From contig CAWJBD010000001.1 of NCBI GenBank assembly GCA_963841045.1, positions 1 through 64,000 on the forward strand: a stretch of DNA of 64,000 nt, given 5' to 3'. Shown piece after piece: positions 53,238 through 63,300 of the stretch. This DNA comes from Aalborgiella sp963841045 (lineage in GTDB: Bacteria; Pseudomonadota; Gammaproteobacteria; Burkholderiales; Burkholderiaceae_C). The stretch's first letter is position 1; every line of letters starts with the position of its first letter. Both the position numbers and the translations under genes were made by a program. The notes beneath the pieces were generated by a model. The model saw only the letters and a list, made by a program, of their open reading frames with translations, made no database searches and was not told the origin of the DNA.

Positions 53238-54895
53238 CAAAGCCGTGTAATCATGCTTAGGCTGCTGCATGATTTGGTCAATGCTGCCTGATTCGACAAT
53301 TTCTCCGTATCTCATCACCAATACATGGTGTGCCATGGCGCGAATGACATCGATGTCGTGGGTGATGAGCAAGTAACTTAAACCGCGTTCACGTTGCAAG
53401 CGTTGTAGCAACTGCAACACTTGCTTTTGTATCGTCACATCCAAGGCACTGGTTGGCTCGTCCAGTACCAAAATTTGTGGCTCCACGATCAAGGCTCGGG
53501 CTATCGCAATGCGTTGACGTTGTCCACCTGAAAACTCATGCGGATAGCGCGACAATAAATTGGGAAACTGGGCTTCAGACAATCCCACTTCGTCCAGTGC
53601 TTGACGAACTTTGGCTTGCCTTTGCGCCTGATTCAATTCAGGTGCATGCACCAACAAGCCCTCTCCCACCAATTCAGAAATGGTCATGCGTGGTGAGAGA
53701 GAAGAAAACGGGTCTTGGAAAACCACTTGCACCACCTTGCGCAAACCTTTGTCTTGTGCTTTTCCTTGCCCCCAATTTTGACCATTGACTTGGAATTGCC
53801 CAGTAAAGGCTTGCAAACCCAGTGCGGCCAAGGCCAATGTTGTTTTGCCAGAACCTGATTCACCGATGACCCCTAGAGTTTGCCCTGGCAGCAATTCAAA
53901 ATTCGCATGCTTGACAGCAGCAAACTCACCTTTTTTAAACCACCCTTTGATGCCTGCCATTGGTGTTGGGTAGCTGACACTCATATCCTTGGCATGTATG
54001 ATGGGTTGCTGAGTGCCGACAGTTTGACTTTCAAACACATCACGCACAGGTTTGCTGTCCAACAATTTACGCGTATAGGCGTGTTGGGGGTTGGCAAAAA
54101 CCTCACTGACATTGCCTTGCTCTACGATGTGACCGCCTTCCATCACAATGATGCGATCGGCAAACTTGCGCACCAAGTTCAAATCGTGCGTGATCAACAT
54201 TACCGCCATGCCGTTTTGTTTTTGCAGGTCTGATAGTAATTCTAAGATCTGCAATCGCAAACTCACGTCCAGCGCAGTGGTGGGCTCGTCAGCCAACAGC
54301 AATTTTGGTTGGCAAGCCAAGGCCATGGCGATCATGGCCCGTTGACGTTGGCCGCCGCTTAGTTGATGTGGGTACGATTTGGCGCATCGTTCAGGATCAG
54401 TAATACCTGTCGATGCTATTAATTTAATAGCAGTATTGGCAACATCTACGCCGGCTACAGCCTGTTTTTGTTCTAATACTTCAACAATTTGATTGCCTAT
54501 GGTGAATAGCGGATTCAAAGCCGTCATAGGTTCTTGAAATATCATGGCAATGTCGCGCCCACGTAATGCGCGCAATTGCTGTTCAGGTATTTGAAGCAAG
54601 TCGACGGTTTGTTCGCCAAAGAATTTTGCAGAGCCACTCAACTGCGCATTCAATGCCAAGCGCAGTAAGCTCAGTGCTGTGACAGTTTTACCTGATCCAG
54701 ATTCACCCACCAATGCCACCCGCTCGCCCGCTTTCACGGCAAAGTTAATGCCATGAACCACAGACTTGTCGCCAAAGGTTACGGTCAGATTTTGAACATC
54801 GAGTAAATTACCGATCGCCGACAGGCCGCCCTTAGGCGAGAAGCCCCCTCGGGGGGCAGCGTATTACACGCAGTGATAAGCGTGGGGGTCATCAT
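53226..54895 (-). CDS. yejF: Peptide ABC transporter dual ATPase YejF-like (frameshift in a repeat at the N-terminus)
   Basis: Two ABC domains in one chain. Walker A in domain 1 is LVGESGSGKTVTALSLLRLAL; the ABC signature LSGGQRQRAMIAMALACQPK and the LLLADEPTTALDV Walker B follow. Domain 2 repeats this with GVIGESGSGKTTLALAALGL, FSGGQRQRIAIARALIVEPQ and LVLDEPTSALDV. The protein energises YejBE, importers of peptides and microcin C-like compounds. A coupled ATG at 54893-54895 overlaps the yejE stop but lies in a different frame: one missing base near 54838, inside a GC-rich hairpin repeat, would fuse it to GNLLDVQNLTVTFGDKS. The next in-frame start as printed is GTG 54761. A dispersed element lies within domain 1 (54413-54480). 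No yejA in the window. Confidence 0.88.
54413..54480 (-). repeat. Dispersed 65-bp element, copy 12 (inside yejF)
   Basis: Minus strand: AAACAGGCTGTAGCCGGCGT, then AGATGTTGCCAATACTG, then CTATTAAATTAATAGC. Sense reading gives KQAVAGVDVANTAIKLIA, aligning frame-for-frame with copies 4 and 9. The region corresponds to a helical stretch before the ABC signature; its length appears unchanged from what I recall of other YejF proteins. Confidence 0.83.
54826..54890. repeat. GC-rich hairpin repeat between yejE and yejF
   Basis: It contains the hairpin GCCCCC-TCG-GGGGGC (54843-54857) flanked by CGCCCTTAGGCGAGAA and GCAGCGTATTACACGC. From memory, this resembles a short intergenic repeat common in Comamonadaceae genomes, with a CCCCCCGAGGGGG core. 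One copy seen. It occupies the start region of yejF and contains the presumed one-base deletion. Confidence 0.5.
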
Positions 54896-55944
54896 CTTTC
54901 AACTTTTCTCGGATCTAAAGCATCACGCAAAGCATCACCCATGAAAGTCAGCAACATCAAGGTAATGACCAACACGCCAAAAGTCGACAGCGAAATCCAC
55001 CATGCGTCAATGTTGTTTTTCCCTTGCGCCAACAATTCACCCAAGCTCGGTGTGCCTGGCGGCACACCCAATCCTAAAAAGTCCAAAGATGTCAGCGCCA
55101 AAATTGCACCACTCATCCGAAATGGTAAAAACGTAACAACCGGTGTCATGCTGTTGGGCAACACATGGCGCTTGATGATTTGCCAATTGCTAACGCCTAA
55201 GGCGCGTGCTGAGCGCACATAATCCATTTGTCGGTTGCGCAAAAATTCAGCTCGCACATAGTCTGACAAGCCCATCCAGCCAAACAGGCTGAGCAAAATC
55301 AGCAACAAGGCCAAGCTTGGTGAAAACACTGCACTGAAAATAATAAGCAAATACAACTCTGGCATGGCACCCCAGATTTCAATAAAGCGTTGAAATGCCA
55401 AATCCGTTTTACCGCCATAAAAACCTTGTATGGCACCTGTGATAACTCCCAAAACCGTACCCACAATGGTGAGCGCCATGGCAAACAGCACACTGACACG
55501 AAAGCCGTACAAAAGCTGCGCCAGCAAGTCACGACCCTTGTCATCAGTGCCTAACCAATTATCACCAGATGGTGCTGAAGGGTTGGGTGTGCTGGCGAAA
55601 TAATTCAGTGTTTGTGCGCCATAGTGGTTGATTGGGAAAACCGCCCAATTGCCATCGCTTGACAATTTTTGCTGTATCAGAGGATCTAAATAATCGGTAG
55701 GCGTTTCAAAATCGCCTCCAAAAAATGTTTCCGGGTAATCTTTCAATAATGGAAAGTAATAGCTCTGTTTATAGTGCACGAGCAAAGGTTTATCGTTGGA
55801 CAAAACTTCTGCAAACAAGCTCAAAAATACCAACGCACAAAACACCACAAAGCTATAAAAGCCCAAACGATTGCGTTTAAAACGTTGCCAAGCACGTCTA
55901 CTTGGTGAATTATTCAAACTTGACACGTGGGTCCACCCAAACAT
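54892..55944 (-). CDS. yejE: Peptide ABC transporter permease YejE-like
   Basis: A 350-aa inner-membrane permease. A long N-terminal helix (FYSFVVFCALVFLSLFAEVLS), a periplasmic insert, then the permease core with LLYGFRVSVLFAMALTIVGTVLGVITGAIQGFYGG; the permease signature VRAEFLRNRQMDYVRSARALGVSN...VLPNSMTPVVTF is present. It partners YejB and YejF in peptide uptake. The start overlaps the yejB stop by 35 bp; a GTG at 55926 is an alternative start. Its stop overlaps a downstream ATG (ATGA). Confidence 0.92.
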   Translation of the reverse strand: MFGWTHVSSLNNSPSRRAWQRFKRNRLGFYSFVVFCALVFLSLFAEVLSNDKPLLVHYKQSYYFPLLKDYPETFFGGDFETPTDYLDPLIQQKLSSDGNWAVFPINHYGAQTLNYFASTPNPSAPSGDNWLGTDDKGRDLLAQLLYGFRVSVLFAMALTIVGTVLGVITGAIQGFYGGKTDLAFQRFIEIWGAMPELYLLIIFSAVFSPSLALLLILLSLFGWMGLSDYVRAEFLRNRQMDYVRSARALGVSNWQIIKRHVLPNSMTPVVTFLPFRMSGAILALTSLDFLGLGVPPGTPSLGELLAQGKNNIDAWWISLSTFGVLVITLMLLTFMGDALRDALDPRKVER

Positions 55945-56929
55945 ACATCAAATCACTGATCAACTTTGTCACCAAACCAATCAGGGTAAATAAATACAGC
56001 GTTCCCAACACCACAGGGTAATCTCGGCGGATCACGCTTTCGTAACTCAGCAAACCTAAACCATCTAAGGAAAACAAGGTCTCAATTAACAGCGAACCTG
56101 TAAAAAAGGCACCGATGAATGCGGCGGGAAAACCGGTCACGATCGGTATCAAAGCATTGCGAAAAACATGTTTGTACAAAACTTGTTTTTCAGACAATCC
56201 TTTGGCACGGGCTGTGGTGACATAGTGTTTGCGAATTTCTTCTAAAAAGGCATTTTTGGTCAGCATGGTTGTGATTGCAAAACTACCCAAAACCATGGCT
56301 GTGACGGGCAAAACAATGTGCCATAAATAATCAGCAATTTTTGCACCCCAGCTCAGAGTGTCCCAATTGGCTGATGTCAAACCTCGCAACGGAAACCATT
56401 GCAACTGTCCACCAAATACCACCAATAAAGCAACGCCCAATACAAAACCAGGAATGGCGTAACCAAACAAGACTATCAGGGTAGTAAAAAAGTCAAACCG
56501 TGAGCCAGCACGTACTGCTTTAGCTATACCCAAAGGGATTGAAATCAAATAACTGATAAAAAAAGTCCATAAACCTAAACTGATTGAAACTGGCAATTTT
56601 TCTTTCACCAAATCCCAAACTGGTTTGTGTTGAAAAAAACTCTTTCCCAAGTCGAAGCTGAGATAGGATTTGATCATTAACCAAAACCGTTCAGGTGCCG
56701 GTTTATCAAACCCATAGAGCGCCTTGATTTCAGCCAAACGTTTTTCGTCTACGCCCTTGCCACCTCGGTAAATTGATTCACCACCCGCACCCGAGCTAGC
56801 CTTTGCCTCAGCTAGATATTGCTCAACAGGCCCACCGGGTACAAATTGAATAACGACAAAAGTGAGTAGCAGCACCCCAAACAAGGTGGGGATCATCAGC
56901 AAAAACCGTTTGAGAATGTAGCTCAGCAT
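55910..56929 (-). CDS. yejB: Peptide ABC transporter permease YejB-like
   Basis: A 339-aa DppB/OppB-type permease. N-terminus MLSYILKRFLLMIPTLFGVLLLTF; the cytoplasmic EAA loop includes EEIRKHYVTTARAKGLSEKQV and the C-terminal half has NALIPIVTGFPAAFIGAFFTGSLLIETLFSLDGLG. First gene of the yejBEF block; the substrate-binding yejA gene is not visible in this window. The start codon lies inside a 13-bp hairpin (56924-56955), which could limit translation. Frame intact. Confidence 0.93.
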   Translation of the reverse strand: MLSYILKRFLLMIPTLFGVLLLTFVVIQFVPGGPVEQYLAEAKASSGAGGESIYRGGKGVDEKRLAEIKALYGFDKPAPERFWLMIKSYLSFDLGKSFFQHKPVWDLVKEKLPVSISLGLWTFFISYLISIPLGIAKAVRAGSRFDFFTTLIVLFGYAIPGFVLGVALLVVFGGQLQWFPLRGLTSANWDTLSWGAKIADYLWHIVLPVTAMVLGSFAITTMLTKNAFLEEIRKHYVTTARAKGLSEKQVLYKHVFRNALIPIVTGFPAAFIGAFFTGSLLIETLFSLDGLGLLSYESVIRRDYPVVLGTLYLFTLIGLVTKLISDLMYVWVDPRVKFE

Positions 56930-56955
56930 GACGAAGATTCTACTTCGTCATGCTG
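56924..56955 (-). promoter_or_regulatory. Perfect 13-bp hairpin over the yejB start codon
   Basis: CAGCATGACGAAG and CTTCGTCATGCTG form a perfect 13-bp inverted repeat with a 6-nt loop. On the minus-strand transcript the AUG of yejB lies in the 3' arm. No T run follows, so it is not a typical terminator of the upstream barrel gene. Possible translational control; function untested. Confidence 0.65.
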
Positions 56956-56984
56956 ATGCGTGTGCGATTTGAAAAGTATCTTGC

Positions 56985-59900
56985 TTAGTGGAACTTGTAG
57001 TTCAAACGCAAATGCCATCCAGTCCAAGAAGCATTGGAGCTGAACAACTCGACATCAGCAAACTTGCCTTTGTTGTAGCTGGCACCGAGCCAAACGTTGT
57101 CCACCACGCGTGCGCCCAACTCGACACCGATGCCACTGACCGAGCCACCACTACCCCACATACGGCTGGCAAAGATGCTGGCATCAAAGCGATCAGTGAT
57201 GTCATAGATGACACGAGCTGATACCAAGCTACCTTGCCACTTAGAACGTACTTCACCAAACACTTCGTTGACCGATTTAAAGGCCACTTGTCCGCTGAAA
57301 GTGGTTGAGCGTACAGCATGGTAGTTACCATGCAAACTGAAGATGGTAGTGCTGCTTTCCTTTGGATCAGCAATGGCGGTTGAGTTGTCGATACGATGCT
57401 CAAAGCGTGCTAAACCGTGAAATTTACCATTTGAGACATCACGATATGCAACGCCCAATTGGAATCGATTTTGCGTTTGATCGCCAGCGCCTGTGTCCCA
57501 TCGATCATGCGTATACATCAAGAGTTCACGCGCCACGGCTGACCAGTTGTCTGAGAGTTTGCGGTCGTAGGCTGCGGTCAGGTTCCATTGGTCGGTGGTA
57601 CGGCTGGTGCGGTATTCCACTTTGCCACCCAATTTATAGATCGGGTCGCCACTGTAGAGTGCGCCCAAACTCATTGCGACTGCGTCGCCTTTTGCACCTT
57701 CAACTGGGCGCAGGGCTTGACGCTCTGCGCTGGTGTTGATGGTCAAGCCTTCTGCAACATTCCATTGATTACGTATACCGACTGCTGCCGAGGCATCAAA
57801 GCCTTTGGCTGCACCTGTTAAGCGATATTCGCTGAACAACTGACCGTCTTTCATGTAGCTGGTATCAATACCAATCACAGTACTTTGGGTGCTTGTGCCA
57901 TTAAGGTTGATGCCGTTGACGCTTCCAGACAAGGTGTTTTCAAACTCATGTCGAGCATACAGGCGGCTTTTCTCATCTATACGGTATTCACCACCCACAG
58001 CAGCGCGTCGGCGGCTGGTGTCATCAATGGCGGCCTCAATTTCGCCGTACAAGCTGATGTCTTCAGTCACTTTACCAGTCAGTCGTGCTTTGACACTGGT
58101 GTACTGGTTGTCTATGTTGCCACCCGTTCCACTTCCTGCTACGGGAGTGGTGCTTGCGAATGATTGCGTTCCATAGTCAGCCACCCCGTAGCCGGTGCTG
58201 TTGCTCCAGCCTAAGCCTTGGACACTGGTCAAAGAGGTCGATGTTGTAGAGGCCAGTCCGCCTGTAACGCCTTTCTCATTAACATGATTCAGACCAACAT
58301 CAATCATCACCTTTTCTCCGAGTTTGTAGCTTGCTGTAAAACCTGCCGCATCTCGTTTGCTGTCGGTCACAGTGTCTTTGGTGTGCGTGGCTTCGAGCTT
58401 AAGGGTTAGATCTTTACTCATGTCATAACTGACAATAACACCCGCTTCTTCACGCCCTGGTGTGACGCCCGCGTTGCTGTTTTGAAAGCCGGTATCGGCT
58501 TTGCTGATGTAGGCACGGGCTTGCAGGCCCTCGCCTTTGTGGTAGGCCTCTAAGCGTGCGGCTTGACCGGATTGGGTGATCTTGGTCGGCACCACGCCAC
58601 CCAAAGCGGTGTCAAAGCCGGTGGTTTGTTCGGTAATCGCCTGTATGCTTTGGTTGTAGAACTGGGTGCCTTTGCTCTTGGCGACTTCGGCCACGATGAA
58701 GGTGTTCTCACCCAATTTCAATTGGGCATTGACGCTGCTCAATTGGTGTGGCGAGATGGTGTTTTTGTCTTGAACGTGGCTGGCACCCAAGGTGACGGGG
58801 CCCAATTTGACTTTGGCATCGACGCCGCCAACCCAGAATTTTTCACCGCCTTCGTCTACTTCGTAGGTGGTGCGAATGGAAACGGGGTTGCCCACTTCAT
58901 CCACCGATGGGATGGCTTTACGGAACAGCATCTTGCCACTGAAGGGCTCAAAGTCGTAGTCTACAAAGCGCACCAGTTCTTCACGCTTCAAGATGATGGA
59001 GGGTTGGTTGCGGTCACGCACCAAGAGTTCAACTTTCTCGGAGTTGGCCACGGCGTTGGGTTGTCCCACTGCGTACGGACCACTGATGCCGCGACCCGGT
59101 TGTTCGTCCACAAAGGCGCGTAAGGTGTCTTTGGCAGCCCACAGGTTGACTTTGACGGTTTCGTTCTCGTAGTGAGCTTTACCGCCGGTCAAACTGCGGC
59201 TGTAACTGCCCAGTTTGTTGGCTTCGTCGGTGGCTGCGGTGGTGTAGTCACCATACAGCAAGTAGCTCTTGTCTTTGTCTATGCGCACATACAAACGACT
59301 CTTACTTTGCGCATCAAAGTTCTTCACCGATGCATCACCAAAGATGGGGTAATAAGCGTTGGGGTCGATGTCCCGGAACAGTTTTTGCTGCACGATTTTG
59401 TCACTGTCGTAGGCGGCTGTTAAGAGGTATTCACCTTTGACTGTGCCTTTGACGAACAAGGCCACCCGGCCCGCCGCTGATTTGCGGGTGTTGCCGTTGT
59501 CTGATTCGGTGGTTTTTTCCCAGTTGCGCAGGTCTTCACTGAAGTCTGTGGTGGCAATGTTGGGGGTTAAGGCGTCTTTCTTGAATTTGGTCAAGCTCAA
59601 GGCGCCTTCCACAATACCGACCACCAGCATCGGACGCAGATCCGGTACGAAGTCAATTTTGCCTTCAACGCTGATCGCGCCGGAGCTCACGCGTACCAAG
59701 GATTCGCCAGGGGTGATGGGCGCAACCAGGTTCAGACAGGCTTCGCCGGTCTGTGTGGCCACTTCCATGCTGACGATTTGCTCGGCATAGCCGCCTACGC
59801 TCAAGCGTCCAAGGCTGGTCTCTACCAAGAATTTAATCGGTGTCGTGATCAGGACACCATTTTTATCGAAGGCTTTGATGCCCATCTTCAGAATAGATCT

Positions 59901-60338
59901 GCCATCAGCCGGCGCTTTGGCATCGGATACCGAGAGCAAGAGTTTGGTGCCAATGGGCAAGCCTTTGCTTTGCTGCCATAAGCCCAGGTTCGCAGCGACC
60001 GGCAAGTTGGAGTTGCCAGAAGTCAGGCTGCCTAGGTCGGCTCCATCAGTGCTTCTGTAGGCCACACCTGCTGTATGGCAGGTGTTACTCGCGACTGCAG
60101 GTGCAAGCGCTGTAGGCAATGCTGGCACGGGTGTTGGATTGGTTGGCTGTGCTTGTGCAGATTGATTGTCAGCAGCAGTTTGAGCCAACAATTGACCGGT
60201 ATAAGCCGCAGTCATTACCAGCAAAGCTGCCATTGCAATCGGTTTCAATGCAGCGTGTTTGGCATTCTTGATCATGGTAGAACTTTGTGCAAAGACTGTT
60301 GATTGATTGGTCATGGGTGTAGTGCGTTGGAAGTTCAT
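56985..60338 (-). CDS. Large outer-membrane beta-barrel protein coupled to a repeat-rich surface protein
   Basis: A 1117-aa exported protein. The first 52 residues carry a signal (AALKPIAMAALLVMTAAYTG, cleavage near LLAQ-TAA); starts at residues 1, 9 or 22 are possible. Residues about 75-240 form Ig-like strands (KLLLSVSDAKAPADGRSIL...TSLGRLSVGGYAEQIV). The rest, about 280-1117, has the alternating strand pattern of a barrel, with motifs LFRDIDPNAYYPIFGDAS and SRLYVRIDKDKSYLLYGDYT and the outer-membrane C-terminal end WHLRLNYKFH. No TonB box or plug was recognised. Its ATG overlaps the stop of the preceding repeat-protein gene (ATGA). Role unknown; anchoring or export of the partner is a reasonable guess. 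Confidence 0.85.
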   Translation of the reverse strand: MNFQRTTPMTNQSTVFAQSSTMIKNAKHAALKPIAMAALLVMTAAYTGQLLAQTAADNQSAQAQPTNPTPVPALPTALAPAVASNTCHTAGVAYRSTDGADLGSLTSGNSNLPVAANLGLWQQSKGLPIGTKLLLSVSDAKAPADGRSILKMGIKAFDKNGVLITTPIKFLVETSLGRLSVGGYAEQIVSMEVATQTGEACLNLVAPITPGESLVRVSSGAISVEGKIDFVPDLRPMLVVGIVEGALSLTKFKKDALTPNIATTDFSEDLRNWEKTTESDNGNTRKSAAGRVALFVKGTVKGEYLLTAAYDSDKIVQQKLFRDIDPNAYYPIFGDASVKNFDAQSKSRLYVRIDKDKSYLLYGDYTTAATDEANKLGSYSRSLTGGKAHYENETVKVNLWAAKDTLRAFVDEQPGRGISGPYAVGQPNAVANSEKVELLVRDRNQPSIILKREELVRFVDYDFEPFSGKMLFRKAIPSVDEVGNPVSIRTTYEVDEGGEKFWVGGVDAKVKLGPVTLGASHVQDKNTISPHQLSSVNAQLKLGENTFIVAEVAKSKGTQFYNQSIQAITEQTTGFDTALGGVVPTKITQSGQAARLEAYHKGEGLQARAYISKADTGFQNSNAGVTPGREEAGVIVSYDMSKDLTLKLEATHTKDTVTDSKRDAAGFTASYKLGEKVMIDVGLNHVNEKGVTGGLASTTSTSLTSVQGLGWSNSTGYGVADYGTQSFASTTPVAGSGTGGNIDNQYTSVKARLTGKVTEDISLYGEIEAAIDDTSRRRAAVGGEYRIDEKSRLYARHEFENTLSGSVNGINLNGTSTQSTVIGIDTSYMKDGQLFSEYRLTGAAKGFDASAAVGIRNQWNVAEGLTINTSAERQALRPVEGAKGDAVAMSLGALYSGDPIYKLGGKVEYRTSRTTDQWNLTAAYDRKLSDNWSAVARELLMYTHDRWDTGAGDQTQNRFQLGVAYRDVSNGKFHGLARFEHRIDNSTAIADPKESSTTIFSLHGNYHAVRSTTFSGQVAFKSVNEVFGEVRSKWQGSLVSARVIYDITDRFDASIFASRMWGSGGSVSGIGVELGARVVDNVWLGASYNKGKFADVELFSSNASWTGWHLRLNYKFH

Positions 60339-63300
60339 TTTGCACCCCCAGCATTTCTACATTCAAGTGAATCAGGATTGGTCGTGCACAAGAATGGTTT
60401 TGAATACCCTTGTTGCTGACTAGAATCGAATTCCACCGGTTTAGGTGGTGAAACCGTCGCTGGCACTTTCACCACACCAGTTTTGATGCGCTCTTTGACT
60501 TCTTCGAGAACAGATGGCTTGCAGGTGCTCTCAGCAAAGTCAGCACGGTACAACTCACCCGCTTTGGGGTTCATCAACAAGCTGACACCGTCACCCAAGT
60601 TACGGTTGCTGGTGATGCCCATGCGGCTACCAACTGGCATGGTGGTTGTGTCCACTTGCATGATGTGGCTGATGGCTCTAATACCGCAGATGCTGTACTG
60701 ACCGTTGACATCGGTGGTGATGCTGGTGCCGTCTTCCATGTACAAGCGTACACCTGGAATGCCCAATTCGCCTTTGTCTTGCACGCCATTGCGCTCGCCC
60801 TTGTCTGGTCCGTCACTTTGGTTGCAATCGACGAACACTTTACCAGCGATACAGGCTTCACGGGTAAAGACACCACGTGTCACCAACACCTTCGCAGACG
60901 CCACCAAAGATGAACGTGCAAACGGTGCTTTGGCTTGCGCACGATTGATACCATCACCCAAATCAGATCCCACACCCAAACGCGCACGGTAGCGTATTTC
61001 GACAACCTCTTTGTTGGCTACGGTTCCTACGTTGTAGGTGGTTTGTGGACCTGGCGCGCCTGCTGGGTCTGCCATGGTTTTCATGACGCCTGCACGAATC
61101 ACTTTGACAGTACCTGCGATGAGTTTGAAGCCCAATGGCATGTTGTCGGTGATCTTGACGTTGTTCGTCTTACCGCCCACCGATTTAACACGCAACGAGT
61201 ATTCAACTGAATCGCCCAGCTCGGCTTTGTTGACATTCACGCGCTTCTCTAAGAAGAGTCCAGTCTCAATGATGACGCTCGCGCATGATTGGGCACTGTC
61301 TTTGGCAGTACCTGTAGCGGTGTTGGTACCAGTTGCACTGACGCAGTTTGCAGCTTCACCACCTGTTACATCATCACCCAGTTTCATTTGATATTTCAAT
61401 TCAACTGATCTGCCTGCAGGGACAGTACCAATGTCAAATATCAAGCTATCACCATTTTTGATAGGGCTGCCACTTGTAGTACCGTTCACTTTGGCAGTAC
61501 CAGCAGCGTATTCAAACCCTGCAGGTGGTGTATCTGTCACTTTTACCGTTGCAGAGTTGGTGCTTGAGTTGCTAACGATGATGGTGTACTCCACCAAATC
61601 ACCTGCAGAAGCAACTTTGGTTACAGTTGATTTGCGAATGCTTAATGCGCCATCATCTTGATCTGCAAGTACAACCGGCGTTGGCACACCGGTGCTCGAA
61701 TCACCACCAACGGTGGTTGGCAATTTTGGTTTAGCAGGTGGTGTACCTGGTGCAGCACTGGCTGGCGTTGCTGTCGTATCGTTTGCGGAGAAATCAGTTG
61801 CAGATGCGCCTTGGGGAGCAACGCCACCTGTTACTACACCAGTGGTCGGATTTTGTGTTATGCCGGTGTAGCCCGCATTGGCAGATGGACTGTCTGACCC
61901 CATACCTGACGCCAATGCGTTATTGAACAAGGCAGCAGGGCGAGGGTTTGATCCGTAATCAACCACAACTGTAAATCTAACTTCGCATGAATGACCACCA
62001 AGGAAATCGTCAGTACCTGCTAATAAGCGGGTATCTGATGCACCATTAAATGATGTATTGCCCGTACATGTCCCGCCTGTCGGTGTCGCACTGTAACTTC
62101 CAGCTTTGATAGTGAAAGTTGCAGGTGCAGGGTAAGTCGCAACCAAATTATCGTTGGCTTGAACGTTGTAAGTAGGTACAGATCCTACATTGCCAACCAC
62201 GACACTGTATGGAATTTCAAATTTACCCTTAGCAATCTGCAATGGAATACCTACAGCTTTCACTACATCAATCCCTGCAATAAACACATTGATATTCGCA
62301 TCCTTGCAATTTGTTGGGTTGAGCTTCTCACACAATTTGTAATTAATAATGTAAACACCTGCTGGTGTACCGGGTGGAACGCTCACTATTCCAGTAAGCG
62401 GATCTAGTGCTGGAATGGGTCCTCCACCAATCGAGGTCGCCGGTGTATTGACAGCAAGCGTAGCATTCCCAGAAGAACCAACTGTTGCAGGTGCACCATT
62501 GACTGTGTCATTTGCCAATGCGCTACCTACATTCGGATTTCCAAGTAAACCATTCACTCCTTGATAATTATCGTTTGTAGCTACTATTGGGGATGGATCA
62601 ACCGTCACTGTAATCGTTGCATCTTGACAATTTGTAGGATTAAGTTTTTCACACAATTTGTAGCTGATGGTGTAAGTCCCAGCAGGTGTTCCTGCAGGAA
62701 CAGCAATTTCACCAGTAGCTGGATTTAGCACTGGAACTGGTGATCCGACTGGAGCGCCAGGTATAGACACAGCTGGTGCATTAACTGCTAAAGTCGCATT
62801 TGTTAATGTCGCGGGTTGACCATTAACGGTATCCGCTAGGAATGCATTACCAACATTAGGATTACCCGTTGCACCATTAATGCCGCTAAATACATCATTG
62901 GTAGCCACAACGGGCGCTGCAGATATAGGAACCGTGATGGTTGCATCTTGACAGTTGGTTGGGTTCAGCTTCTCACACAAGGTGTACACAATGGTGTAAG
63001 TGCCTGCAGGCGTACCCGGTGGTACGCTAACCACACCATCGACTGGATTCATGCTCGGCACTGGTGCACCAGGCGTCAATGGTGTTGCAGGTGTTTTGAC
63101 CACAACTGTTGTTGTTGTGGTGGTGGCTGGTTGGCCATTGATGGTGTCGCCCGTGAAGGCATTGCCCGCATTCGGATTGCCCGTTGCACCATTGGTCGAT
63201 GGCAAAGGATCGTTCACTGCAACAATTGGTGCCGCACCCACATTAACTGTAATGATGGCATTGTCACAGTTGCTTGGGTTCAACTTCTCGCACAGCTTGT

